The notes under the pieces are model-generated. The model worked only from the letters and a program-made list of their open reading frames with translations. It was not told the origin of the DNA and ran no database searches. A stretch of 64,000 nt of DNA, taken from contig NW_026262734.1 of the NCBI RefSeq assembly GCF_021869535.1, forward strand, positions 71,230,839 through 71,294,838. The letters are read 5' to 3'. The translations under genes and the position numbers were made by a program. Each line of letters starts with the position of its first letter. Position 1 is the first letter of the stretch. This document shows, one piece after another, positions 1 through 10,830 of this stretch. This DNA is from Mytilus californianus. Its lineage: Eukaryota; Mollusca; Bivalvia; Mytilida; Mytilidae.

Positions 1-1164
1 AAAAGTAAAAATTGTTTGCAAACTTTTTTTTTAAATACAAATGCTTGACTGTACCTTAAATGGAATGCATATAAATCCAAGCTAAATTATTAAAAGCAGT
101 ATAATCCAGAAATTAAATGAATTCCTTGACCACATGTTTTCTTTTGTTGACAAACATGTCACATGATCACTTTTGGCGGGAAAAATACTTGGGGAAACAC
201 CTAAATAACAGACAACCCTGTCTGGATATTTATAGACATTTAAAACAAGTTGCTTTTTAAAAAAAAAAGTCAATATGTGAACCTTAGAACTTTTTTTATG
301 CTAATTATTATTTCAACTGAATTGCAAATTATATCTCAGTATTTTCATTACCATGTGTGTGGAGGATAATATTTTCTTTTTATTGTCAATCAGGACAATT
401 ATGGCATGTTGAGAGTGGTGTTAAATATAAAATAGGGAGATAAGGAATGTTTTTATTTCAATAGTTCATTTCTGGATGGTGTTAGCTTTCATTTTTACCA
501 GTGTGAAAGGTCAAACTACTACCAATGGATGACACTTCTAGGGTGTTTATTGGTAGAGGTAACATTTCACCTAGATTCCCTCAGTAATTTTATATATTTT
601 TCTTTTTAAAATACATATTTCAGAGCAAGTACTATATTTTGTGTTCGTAAAATGTGAAAGTTTTATTCCTACCAAATAAGACCAAATCTACTTGCTTACC
701 ATCTTCTTTTGTGCCGTAATATCCTGTTCCACCTTAGAAGTGGGTTTGGATCCAGCTAATACATTCAATTTGCTGCTTATACATGTATAATTAATATACC
801 TGTCCAAATCTGGAGCCTGTTTTTTGTTTGCTTATTATCGTGTCTGTTTTTCCTTTTTTTTTTTTGTATAAAAATATTGCCATTGATTTATATCTTGTAC
901 AACACTGGTCAATTTGATGTCATTTAGTTCGCTTTGCTAAGACTCAACATTCAACGCCATGTTTATTGAAAAGTTCTCTCATTGGCATGCATAGTTTACC
1001 AAATATCATATAATCATATCAGTCGCAGGATAATTCGATTATTATGAAATGCAGTTCCTTCAATCAACATACGTAATAAATCTCAAAACATAACACTGTT
1101 TTTTGCTAACTTATGTTTGTTGCCTATAATTCAGAAATGTAACAGTGTTTTGGGATTTATTGCT

Positions 1165-1760
1165 TAAAGTTAACTTTTGAAGTATGGGTCCCTTTTCAAA
1201 AGTCTCCCAACTACTACCTCGTATGTGAACTTAAGTATAGGGGAAATTTTGTTCGCTATGTTAAAGAAATCTTCAACTTGCTCTATTTTGCCTGTGAAGA
1301 CCATAAAACCGTCATCTCTAAATTTACAGTGTAATTTGATGTTTTCTTTCCACTTGAACTTATCTAAGATATTTATTAATAGGACAGACCATAGATGTAT
1401 AAACCCATACATCTATGGACAGACAGATGCAGATATGTGAATGATGGTGAAAATATACCACCTATGGAGGGGGCGCTCCTATAACTTGTTTCTATAACTT
1501 TCCATTAAACTCAAATTTATTGTTTCTTAGAATTAATTAAACAAATGCAGTTTAATCTTTTTTGTTAAGAATCTTTAAAGGATATTCTTTTGTGTCAAGT
1601 AATTCTTCTGCATTGATAACTGTTTCTTTTAAATTATCAATGATCATATTTGTGTACATTTACGTTTCATCATAGGCAATAAGAATGCATTCACTTTTTA
1701 CCTCGTGTGTTTTATTAATGAAATCTTTTGCCTCTTCAGAAATGGTTTTATATTAGATCA
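1165..1760 (-). mobile_element. Penelope-like reverse transcriptase debris
   Basis: On the minus strand the frame 1170-1412 reads ...KLHCKFRDDGFMVFTGKIEQ then VEDFFNIANKISPILKFTYE. FRDD stands where PLE-type reverse transcriptases have the catalytic Y-x-DD, followed by the usual '...FF...N..HP.LKFTYE'. Further 5' on the same strand (about 1485-1740) broken frames give AYDET.MYTNM and NNKFEFNGK, also PLE-type RT blocks. Stops and frame changes show it is dead. The family assignment is from memory of bivalve elements. Confidence 0.6.
1389..1418. repeat. Perfect 12-bp palindrome with 6-base loop
   Basis: CCATAGATGTAT - aaaccc - ATACATCTATGG. It lies at the 5' edge of the FRDD reading frame inside the RT debris. 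It may be a fold-back scar or a small stem-loop. Nothing else marks it as regulatory. Confidence 0.7.
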
Positions 1761-2040
1761 TTTAATCTCTCAATGCGTCTTGTGGGAGAGTTACACTTAT
1801 TGATGATCAGTCATAAGGAACATTAATTAATATCTCCTACTAGTTGACCATTTTGCAATGCCTCATTAATTATTTCTAGATTAATTTAATGAATTTTTGA
1901 AAGACTGAGGTACATGTGTCCATGTTTTGAATCATTATTATTCTTTAAAAATAATACGTATATATGGGAATCTATTTCTTTTTTTTTTCTATATGGATTA
2001 TCAACTATATCTTTTATTACCATATAGCATATAAGTCATA

Positions 2041-2200
2041 TAACCTATGCTGTGTCAAATATTTAATCACAATCCAAATTCAGAGCTGTATCAAGCTTGA
2101 ATGTTGTGTCCATACTTGCCCCAATTGTTCAGGGTTCGACCTCTGCGGTCGTATCAAGCTGCGCCCAGCGGAGCATTTTATTTTTAAATGCTGGGGATCC
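2041..2200 (+). repeat. Dispersed repeat family F, terminal piece
   Basis: The stretch 'acaatccaaattcagagctg' ... 'gggttcgacctctgcggtcg' ... 'gctgcgccc(a)gcggagcatt' recurs nearly unchanged at 34084-34192 and, diverged, at 51555-51642. GCTGCGC/GCGGAGC is an imperfect palindrome, so the unit may end in a stem-loop. It ends in a T-rich run. The 133-codon open frame across it (1964-2365) is incidental. Confidence 0.7.
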
Positions 2201-2587
2201 CATTTCCCTTTCTTGGAGCTGAATTACATCACAGTGTATTCTTTAACGCAACATCGTCGTGCATCTATTCTTGTCATATATCAAACGCTTCACCAATTGC
2301 TGTCATATCCTAAGTTATTGATGATCAAAAGTAAACAATCTTCAAATTTCCTTGATTTTTATTGACCCCCAGTAAATTTAACGAGCTTTAATACACAACA
2401 TGTTTGTTTTCCTTTTCATATACTCTCAAATTCATGTAACTGATTTGATAACGTTAGTGATTTGTTCTTGAATTTTGGTTGCTTATCAATGTTGAGAAAA
2501 CAACATGTTAAATTTGAACACATTATAATCTGCCCTTGATACTGTATCATATGCCCTTAATTAGACAGTTAACATTTATATTTACAG

Positions 2588-2705
2588 GTTACTTTGTACA
2601 GTATGATGAGCTCTGATAGAAGACCAGATCCTGGTCAGGGTTTGTTGTTATACCTGAGAGATCTTGTCCAGAAAGTGATTCCTGCTGATCATCTAAACAT
2701 TAGGG
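2588..2705 (+). CDS. DNA2: DNA2 exon: end of RecB-like nuclease domain
   Basis: The exon lies between a tttacag acceptor and a GTAAAG donor and reads VTLYSMMSSDRRPDPGQGLL then LYLRDLVQKVIPADHLNIR. In DNA2 this is the stretch just after the conserved H-R-x-Q of the nuclease domain, where a '...LY..M..RR.DP..GLLLYL' block is followed by 'VPA.H.' and 'R'. The exon starts in phase 0 and ends with one base (g) of a Gly codon, completed by 'gt' at the next exon (GGT). The open frame runs on past the donor for about 90 bases, but that part does not resemble DNA2. The exon with the catalytic E-x-K is not in the window. Confidence 0.85.
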
Positions 2706-2794
2706 GTAAAGAACAAATCTTTTTAACAAATTTGCATGAATTTATAAAAAGTATGACATTGACAAAATTAGCAATTCTTCATATGTCTCGATGA

Positions 2795-3470
2795 AAAATA
2801 TGCTTATGTTGATGTCAAAATCAATAATTATGTGTTGAATGTTGAAATCTGATTGTATCTGTTGAAACTTAATGTTGAGTGTTGAGTGAAATTTGAATGG
2901 AATGTTGAAAAAGTTGAAATTGATACTGTAAATTCAGAAATTATTGCGAGGTTTTTATTATTGCGACAAATGCGACAGAGTTGTAAACGCAATAATTTAA
3001 ACTCGCATTTTGAAATATTGTATATGAACTAAACAGGATTTTTCTCAAAATCGTAAAAATTTAAATCGCATTTAAACCTAAAATGACAAAATCGCAATAA
3101 TAAATGCACGCAATAATTTCTGAATTTACAGTAGTCAGATGTTGAAATTTACTTTTAGATAATGAATTGGAAAGTTCCATGCTGAAAATTGAATGTTCAA
3201 AATGGAATTAGGAATTGCTCGTTGGATGCTGAAGAATTAAAAATTGAATATTGAAATCCAATGTTGAATGTTAAAACTAAGATTGAACGTATGATATACA
3301 AATCAAATGTTGAATGTCGAAAATCAATAGTTAAATGGTAAAGTTGAAACTAGAGTTGAATGTAAGAGCTGAATGTTGAATGCATAAAATCGAAAATTAG
3401 AATTAAAAACTAAATGTTAAAAATGCTATGTTGAATGCTGGAATTGAACATTGAAAACAAATGTTGAGGA
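2795..3470. repeat. Degenerate TGTTGAAA/TGAATGTTGAA minisatellite
   Basis: Short imperfect units such as aatgttgaatgttgaaa, gttgaaat and gttgaatgc repeat on both sides of a 210-bp TIR element (2924-3133). The array has no long open frame of interest. The TIR element evidently landed in an existing array. Confidence 0.75.
2924..3133. mobile_element. 210-bp MITE with perfect 25-bp terminal inverted repeats
   Basis: The left end starts TACTGTAAATTCAGAAATTA and the right end is its exact reverse complement (TAATTTCTGAATTTACAGTA) over 25 bp. If the outer TA pairs are the target-site duplication, this fits a Tc1/mariner-type non-autonomous element (core 2926-3131). The inside is AT-rich with further inverted pieces (cgcaataat, aaatcgcat) and no coding capacity. 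Confidence 0.85.
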
Positions 3471-4801
3471 TTATATCATAGGTCATACTGTTATACACAC
3501 CCAGTCTCTACTAAAACAAAAAGGTTTTTTTTTTCATTTAGAAAGAATCGAGAAAAAATTTGATAATGTTATTTTTGATGTTTTTGGGCATATTGCAATT
3601 GCATACATTTGGGGATTGAAATGTTTTACGTTTGCGTGCAGCTTTTGATAACATTTCCACGCATTCATTTTACAGGTAAGACAGGTAAAAATAAAGATAA
3701 TTGATAATAAATATGGCTAAAGTTATTAATTTTGAAAATTTTCTAAATTTAAATTAAACAAGTAATCCTGTGTTAGGATGCTAACACAAAAGTCGCCAAA
3801 ACGGCCCCCAACCATTGTTCTGCTGTTTCCATGGTAACGGCAGCCATTTTGAAATTTCAAAGTCGGATATATCTTCACGTGACAGGTCACATTACTTACA
3901 AGTTTCATAAAAATTGGACCAATTTTCAAATTTAGGCATTCGTGTTTCCATGGTTACGGTGGCCATTTTGGAAATTCCAAAGTCAAATGCCACATCTACA
4001 TAAGACAGTCAACATTTGTGTAAAGTTTGATTAAGTTTGATGCATTTTGAATTTTTTGACATTTTTGCAGTTTCCATGGTAACGGCAGCCATTTTGAAAA
4101 TTCCAAAGTCGGATGGCACATCTACACATGACAGGTCACATTACTGTCAAGTTTCATAAAGATTGGACCAAATCTAGATTTTCCGCATTTTTATTGTTTC
4201 CATGGCAACGGCTGCCATTTTGGAAATTCCAAAGTCAAATTCCAAATCTACATACACTCGTTAACATCTCTGTAAAATTTCATTAAATTTGAAGCATTTT
4301 AAAAAAAAATCACATTTTTGCAGTTTCCATGGTAACGGCGGCCATTTTAAAAATTCCAAAGTCGAATTACAGCTACATATGGTGCTACCTGTAATAATCT
4401 ATCATTATATAATATAAAAAGTACATAGGAATAATTCAACACTATCACATGACTAATCACATGACTATTGTTCTAGAATGTTCAATGAAAATTGACCCCC
4501 GAAAAACAATTAATGCCAAGATGACCCGGGCTGAAATAAAAAATGTGGAATGGACACCTGGACATCGGTCTCTTGTATTACACAAAACTTAAAGGTTCTA
4601 CCAGTAGCGAATCCATATTCAAAAAATTACCCCACCCATGTTCCGGCCCCCAAATAGTGCCAAGTTGACCCCCATTTGAAATAAAAAATAGTGAATGCAC
4701 CCCTAGGGATACTACCCCAACATCATACCAAATATAAAGTTTCCATCATTTAAGGCTTGGAAGAAAATGGTCGGACAAATTAGGGTTAAGAAGAATAATA
4801 A

Positions 4802-5741
4802 CTAGATTTGCCATTGCAAGCAATAGCGGATGGCACCCTTCCCCAATTGCCAGGTGAGCGGCAGCAATTTAGCAAATTCCAAAGTCAAAGACAGCATCTA
4901 CACATGCAAATTATCATTTTGGTAAAGTTTCATTAAGTTTGGAGCATTTTGAAATTTTGAACTTTTTTGCTGTTTCCATGGTTACGGCAGCCATTTTGAA
5001 AATTCCAACTTCAAAATGCAACTCTGCCCATGCCAGTTACCATTTCTGTAAAGTTTCATCCGGTTTGCAGCATTTTGATTTTTTTTTAAATTTTGAACAT
5101 TTTTGCTGTTTCCCTGGTTACAGTGGATAATTCCAAAATTCTAAAAGCAGACATCTCATTGCCACATGTCATGTTATATATATCAATACAGTTTCATTGA
5201 CTTTGGTCAAATACTCTTTAAGAAAATGCTGATTTTATGCATTTTCCTATAGGGTCAATGTAAAACTTGCCCCCAGTTTCCATGACAATGGCGCCCATTT
5301 TGGACTATCCAAATATTGTCTTGACATCTTAGCATACTGGGTAACATTTTCATAAAGTTTCATCCAGTTGGGTCTTATAACGAAAGAGTTAGAATTTTTG
5401 ATATTTTAGCTGTTTCCATGGTAACGGCAGCCATTCTGAAAATTCCGAAGTCAAACTGCAAATCAGCACATGCCAGTTACCATTCCTGTGGAGTTTCTTT
5501 CAGTTTGGAACACTTTGATTTTTTTCACATTTTTGCTGTTTCCATGGAAACGGCGGCCATTTTTTACCATTCCATAGCAAGGTGCACAACTTTACATGGG
5601 GGTCCTCATTATAGTAGAGTTCCATCAACATTGGTCCATTGGATTCAAAGAACTTGCGCGGACAAAATGTGTTGAAGAAAAATAAGAAAAAAAAGAAACG
5701 TAGAATAACAATATGTCACCCCAACTCCGTTGAGGGTGCCA
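4802..5741 (-). mobile_element. Family A element A2
   Basis: It runs from CTAGATTTGCCATTGCAAGC at the left (its tail, with the stem ATTGC-aa-GCAAT) through the arm TGGCACCCTTCCCC to the hairpin at 5714-5740 (TGTCACCCCAAC / GTTGAGGGTGCC). The body is tandem GTTTCCATGG...GCAGCCATTTTG units. It is joined head to tail with A3 across an ATAATAATAA spacer. Confidence 0.7.
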
Positions 5742-5750
5742 TAATAATAA

Positions 5751-6727
5751 CTAGATTTGCCATTGCAAGCAATAGCGGATGTCACCCTTCCCCCATTGCC
5801 ACTAGATTGCAGCAAGTTTTTAAATTTTAAACAGTGAATGCACATATATCTGATGGCTATACATCTTTCTGTAATTTTTTAGAACATTTAGCGGATTTAC
5901 AAATTTAACGCATAATTTTTCCTTTTTTGCCTTGTTTCCATGGTAACGGCAGCCGTTTTGGAAATTCCAACGCCAATTACCGCTTCCACACATGACAGTC
6001 AACATTATTGTGAAGTTTCATTAAGTTTGAAGCATTCTGAAATTTTTGAAATTTTTGCTCCTGTATCCATGGTAACATAGTAAATCCAATGATTGTCAAA
6101 ATCATTCAAAACCTGTATATAATGGACAACTATATTGTATAAAAAATTGATGATTTTAAGTTATAGCATACCAAAATTATTCACCAAACCCTGAAGTTTT
6201 TGGAGCATTTTGACCTGTTTGCATTGTTTCCATGGTAACAGCAGCCATTTTGGATATTCTAACTCCAAATGCCACATCTTCCAATGTTGCTCATCGTTAC
6301 TGTGAAGTTTCATTAAGTTTGGAGCATTTTGATATTTTTGAAATTTTTGGTGTAGTTTCCATGGCAACATAGTAGTTCCAATGATTGCCAAAATCATCCA
6401 ACACCAGTATATAGTGGGCACCTACATTGTATTAAAATATAATGATTCTTAGTTTAAGCATATCCAAATAGTTCACCAAAACCAAAAACTGGATTTTTTC
6501 ATATTTGTTCCGTTTCCATGGTAACGGCAGCCATTTTATATGTTCTTAAGACCTACTGCAACCCGAAATTTTGTGTTCCTCATTATAGTGAACTATCATT
6601 TAGATTGGTTCCATTGGCTCCAAAAAAACTGCTGGACAAAAATCATTGGAAGAATAATAATAAAAACAAAGAAACAGAGGAAAAGCAATATGTCACCCGA
6701 CATTGTCGATCGGGTGACATAATAATA
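5751..6727 (-). mobile_element. Family A element A3
   Basis: It has the same tail as A2 (CTAGATTTGCCATTGCAAGC) and the arm TGTCACCCTTCCCC. The body is made of GTTTCCATGGTAACGGCAGC units. The head hairpin is a perfect 11-bp stem, ATGTCACCCGA (6690-6700) with TCGGGTGACAT (6710-6720), followed by ATAATAATAA. The several 60-90-codon open frames in it are shadows of the repeat unit. Confidence 0.72.
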
Positions 6728-6967
6728 ATAATAAGAAGAAGAAGAAACGGGACAAAAACATAAAGTCCCCAAAACTCCGTTTTGGCGGCTTAATTATATA
6801 TTTTTCATATTGAATTCTAAAAAAGATAAAGTGATCATGAGGAATCCTGTAATAGCTTAAGGCATACATGTTACTTAATTAACAATATTTCAAAGTGAAA
6901 AGTGTTCTGTTTCCTAATTTTATTGAATAGTGATTGCTTTAGCAAACAATTTAAGTCAGTTTGTAAA

Positions 6968-7273
6968 GTTGCGCCAAGGCACAAACATGGAGCTTTGTTT
7001 GTCAAAAACAAATCGGTGGAAACATCATTAGTGTACGATGGATTTACTTTCCGTATTGACAGAACACTTATGACAGGGGATAATTCATGGCTATGTACCA
7101 TAAAGAATTGCAAAGGATATTATTTGATCTACATTTAACAGCCGTTCTAAATGGTAACTGTGAACATACACATGAGTGCGATTTTAGGAAACTTCAGAGG
7201 CAGATTATCCATGCAATTGTAAAGAGAAAAGCTACAGCCGACATAACTGCTAGGCCTATGAAATTAGTATTTA
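6968..7273 (+). pseudogene. Frameshifted FLYWCH zinc-finger domain
   Basis: One frame gives LVYDGFTFRIDRTLMTGDNS then WLCTIKNCKG and soon stops. The next frame, from about 7125, gives HLTAVLNGNCEHTHECDFRK then LQRQIIHAIVKRKATADITA and RP. Together they show the FLYWCH order: F, W-x-C, C-x4-C, a 20-odd-residue gap, H-x-H, and the basic 'R.....RP' helix that usually follows. The frame changes between about 7109 and 7125. It lies in a DNA2 intron, on the same strand. FLYWCH domains are common in mobile-element and orphan proteins of molluscs, so it is more likely a relic than part of DNA2. Confidence 0.7.
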
Positions 7274-7475
7274 CCTGTATTTACCTGAGTTTACCGGTAA
7301 AATGAATGTGCACAAATGTAATCACAAGCTGCACACAAATGTAATGGTAATGTGCACATATGTTATGCACTGGATGTTTTCTGGTAATCCTTGGCTCACA
7401 TGGACAATATTGTAGTTGCCTTTAAAGTTTTTTATTTAAAAATCATATTAAAGTATTCAAAAATCATATTTTTAG

Positions 7476-7647
7476 GTTTGATACAATTGAGAAATGAGAT
7501 GGCATATTATTTAAATGATCAAGTATCCAAATCCACAACAAATGATGGTCAGGCTTCATATCACATTGGCCGGTTACCAGATCCTATCAACAACCAACGA
7601 GCATGCCTCAAATGTGTTCAACTAACAAACTGTTGTATTTATCAAAA
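7476..7647 (+). CDS. DNA2: DNA2 exon: iron-sulfur cluster cysteines
   Basis: The acceptor is tttttag and the donor GTAAGT. After the split Gly codon it reads LIQLRNEMAYYLNDQ..., then LPDPINNQRACLKCVQLTNC and CIYQ. The C-x2-C-x5-C spacing matches the cysteine trio that, with a fourth distant cysteine, holds the 4Fe-4S cluster of the DNA2/AddB-type nuclease. 'R-N-E/Q-M-A' and 'LP.PI...R.C..C.QL..C..Y' are the recognisable family features. It ends with 'aa', completed to AAG (Lys) by the next exon. It follows a 4.8-kb intron holding the minisatellite, family A elements and the broken FLYWCH domain. Confidence 0.88.
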
Positions 7648-7763
7648 GTAAGTAAATATTGTTAAAGCAAAAGCTTTTCCAAAAAAAGGTTGCAAATTCC
7701 ATGGGGAACAAAATCGGTCAAGGTTGCCATAAAACTTCACAAACATAACATTGTACTTTTTTT

Positions 7764-8773
7764 AGCTCACCTGACCCGTCGTCGTCGTCGTCGTCCGTCA
7801 TCGTTAGCTTTTTACAAAAATCTTCTCCTCTGAAACCACTGGGCCAAATTTAACCAAACTTGGCCACAATCATCATTAGGGTATCTAGTTTAAAAAATGT
7901 GTCCGATGAACCCCGCCAACCAACCAAGATGGCAGCCATGGTTAAAAATAGAACATAGGGGTAAAATGTAGATTTTGGATTATATCTCTGAAACCAAAGC
8001 ATTTAGAGTAAATCTGACATAGAGTAAAATTGATTATCAGGTCAAGATCTATCTGCCTTGAAATTTTCAGACAAATCTGATAACCTGTTGTTGGGTTGCT
8101 GCCCCTGAGTTGGTAATTTTAAGGAAATTTTGCAGTTTTTGGTTATTATCTTGAATATTATTATAGATAGAGATAAACTGTAAACAGCAATAATGTTCAG
8201 CAAAGTAATATCTACAAATAAGTTGTCATGACCAAAATTGTCAGTCGACCCCTTTAAGAGTTATTGCCCTTTATAGTCAATTTTTAACAATTTTTCGTAA
8301 ATTTTTGTAATCTTTTACAAAAATCTTCTTCTCTGAAACTACTGAGACAAATTTAACCATACTTGACCATAATCATTATTAGGATATTTAGTTTAAAAAA
8401 TATGTCCGATGACCCCGCCTTCCAACCATCATGTCCGACTTGGTTAAAAATAGAACATAGGGGTAAAATGCAGTTTTTGGTTTATATCTCTGAAACTAAA
8501 GCATTTAGAGCAAATCTGACAGGTGGCAAAAATGTTCATCAGAGTTAGATTTATCTGCCCTGAAATTTTCAGACAAATCGGACAACCCGTTGTTGGGTTG
8601 CTGCCCCTGAGTTAGTAATTTTACAGAAATTTTACAGTTTTTTGTTATTATCTTAGATATCATTATAATATCTAATATCTAATACTATTAATTATGATTT
8701 TAACCTTATTTTACATGATTTCCAAAGCATCAGTAAATACAGGTGAGCGTCACAGGCTCTTGAGAGCCTCTAG
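7764..8773 (+). mobile_element. Family B element B1
   Basis: It starts AGCTCACCTG after a T-run and ends with CAGGTGAGC (8740-8748), the palindrome AGGCTCTTGAGAGCCT (8754-8769) and CTAG followed by TTTT. The body has two related halves: 'tttacaaaaatcttct' at about 7811 and 8315, so a unit near 505 bp. The head hairpin is missing here; the arm runs straight into a (GTC)n stretch. The open frame 8363-8548 is incidental. Confidence 0.8.
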
Positions 8774-8784
8774 TTTTAATTGTC

Positions 8785-9185
8785 CATTAACCAGGAAACC
8801 CTTGTTTTTCTCCCTTTTTTGCCCCTAATTCCTAAACGGTTTGAGCCATAACCCCCCAAAGCCAATCTTAACCATCCCTTTGTGGTATGGAAACTTGTGG
8901 TATAATTTCAGAGAGATCCATACACCGTTCCACAAGTTATTGTCTGGAAACTAGAAAAATGCTTATTTGGGCCCCTTTTTGGCCCCTAATTCCTAAACTG
9001 TTAGGACTATAACCCCCAAAATCAATCCCAACCTTCTTTTTGTGGTTATAAACCTTGTGTTTAAATTTCATAGATTTCTATTTACATTTACTAAAGTTAT
9101 TGTCCGGAAACCTAATGTCTTCAGACAATGCTGACGATGACGACGACATGATACCAATATACGACTGCAAAATTTTTTGCGGTCG
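8785..9185 (-). repeat. Family F body, minus orientation
   Basis: On the minus strand this reads as the family F body seen at 52080-52700: 'ctatgaaatt(t/a)', 'cacaaggttccata', 'ttgattttgggggttat' and 'gacaataactt' in series. At its high-coordinate edge it carries the gcggtcgtataa signature and a short (GAC)n stretch. Confidence 0.6.
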
Positions 9186-9189
9186 TATA

Positions 9190-9933
9190 AAAAGTCGTCA
9201 TTTAAGGGCAATCACTCCTATAAAGATTCTACTTACGGTACTATAATGGCAAAATTTGACTTGTTTGTTGATCTTGTCTTGCTGATCATTTTTATATTGA
9301 AAGGTTCTATTTATCTTTTATAGTTTTTAAGATAATAGGCAAAAACACCAAAAATTAGTAAAAATATATAAAGAGCAAAAACTCCAGTAACAAGTCGACT
9401 AACGGTTTTGACTACTTGATCTCTTTGTAGATCTTGTTTTGCTGGTCATTTTCACTTTTAAAAGTTTCTCTCTGACTATTACATATTTCAAAATAATAGG
9501 CAAAAATGAAAAAGAAAATGGCCTTAAACTTGTCATTTAAGGACGATGACTCCTATAAGAAGTTGACTGACAGTTTTGACATGAATTGACATTAGGTAGA
9601 GCTCAATACTCTGAACATTTCTGCCCCATCAGATTTTCTCTTATTTATTGCGGTTTTCAAAATAATCGACAACACTTGCATTTTATATCCCTATGTTCTA
9701 TGTTTAGCCATGTCGGCCATCTTGGTTGCCAGGCAGGGTTAATGGACACATTTTTTAAACAAGATATCCCAATGATAATTGAGGCCAAGTTCAACCAAAA
9801 CTGTCAGATGACTTCTTATAGGAGTTATTTTTGGTTAAACTTGGACCAGTAGTTTCAGAGGAGAAGATTTTTGCAAAAGTTAATGACGACAAAGACGGAC
9901 GATGGATGCCAAGTGATGAGAAAAGCTGAGCTA
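9190..9933 (-). mobile_element. Family B element B2, partial
   Basis: In reverse complement it begins TTTTTTAGCTCAGCTTTTCT, then catcacttggcatccatcg, as in B3's head region, and continues with family B body blocks (ctcctctgaaac, gacaatttt...ggagttattgccctt). The tail with CAGGTGAGC and CTAG is absent, so the copy is truncated. It abuts a LINE fragment at 9940. Confidence 0.65.
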
Positions 9934-9939
9934 AAAAAG

Positions 9940-10620
9940 AACTCTCAAAGTATACCACTACTCAAGACTAAGGCAGAGATAACAGCAGAAAACGACACGG
10001 ACAGTGACAGATATGAAGCATTAAATGAACAATTTACTATAATTAGCACATATATCATTAGACACATTTTTCAATAATCCATCAATACCAGCTCAATACC
10101 TGATGAATGGACAATAGCAGACATTTGTCCACTTTTCAAGTAGGCTACCAATTCGATACCGGCAAACTACTGCTAAGTATCCATAACTTGCATTATCTGC
10201 AAGATGCTCGAACATATAGTATGCTCCAACATTATGTGCCACCTAGATTATTATAATATCATCAATGAAAAACAACATGCTTTTCGTAAATATAACAGTA
10301 ACAACTATTTAATGTTATCAATAATTGGGCTTAACACATCAATAAAGGACACCAAACAGATATATTTATATTAGATTTTGAAAAAGCCTTTGACACAGCC
10401 CAACATGAACTACTTAAATCGAACTTAAATATGTAGGGGCCGGGATATTAGGTTAAACACTATGTTGGATTGACTCATTCCTATGCTACTGCAAGCAAAG
10501 AGTTGTGGTAAATTAGACAAAATTAAACTGGTCCATCTGGCGTTGACTCTGGAGTACCTCAAGGCACTGTTTGATGTCCTGTGTTATTTAGTCTACATAT
10601 CAATGATATCTTGGATAATT
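9940..10620 (+). pseudogene. LINE reverse transcriptase, 5' half (broken)
   Basis: Broken frames read SIPLLKTKAEITAENDTDSD then RYEALNEQF, then IPDEWTIADICPLFK (stop), PANYC, CKMLEHIVCSNIMCHLDYYN, LDFEKAFDTAQHELLKSNL and SGVPQGTV (stop) CPVLFSLHINDILD. These are the fingers and palm blocks of a CR1/jockey-type LINE RT: DFEKAFD is motif A, GVPQGTV is motif B. Several stops and frameshifts show it is dead. The YxDD block is missing where the sequence leaves the element near 10620. The matching 3' half resumes at about 14281. Confidence 0.7.
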
Positions 10621-10830
10621 GGGTGTTTGGCCAGTAGAAACACCCAAACAATTCGATCAGTGTAAAATAAAGTATCTTTTTCATCATCAAAAAATTAAAA
10701 AGAACAGAGGATAATGATTTTTCAGTTAAAGAATCTTGACAAAGCACTGCATTAAAGTCTTTCTAATATAAATAAAAGAATAACTTTCAAATTTCAACAT
10801 TCCTTTACATTTGTAGTATGAATGAATATA

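Larger units (their letters stand above)
3770..6791 (-). mobile_element. Family A element A1 (outer copy, interrupted)
   Basis: Read on the minus strand, the head is a hairpin at 6763-6791 (AAGTCCCCAAAAC / GTTTTGGCGGCTT, loop tcc). The body at 3805-4420 is tandem copies of a unit carrying GTTTCCATGGTAACGGCAGC. The head arm recurs at 3790-3804 (AAGTCGCCAAAACGG), and a stem-loop GTGTTAG-gatg-CTAACAC sits at 3770-3787. Unit starts at 3829, 3948, 4074, 4200 and 4327 give a period of about 126 bp. Two more family A copies (4802-5741 and 5751-6727) sit between its body and its head. Confidence 0.65.

Noticed and set aside
2130..2150. GGTTCGACCTC in family F as a tRNA or SINE B-box
   Set aside because: No A-box at the proper distance and no cloverleaf could be drawn; the resemblance is short.
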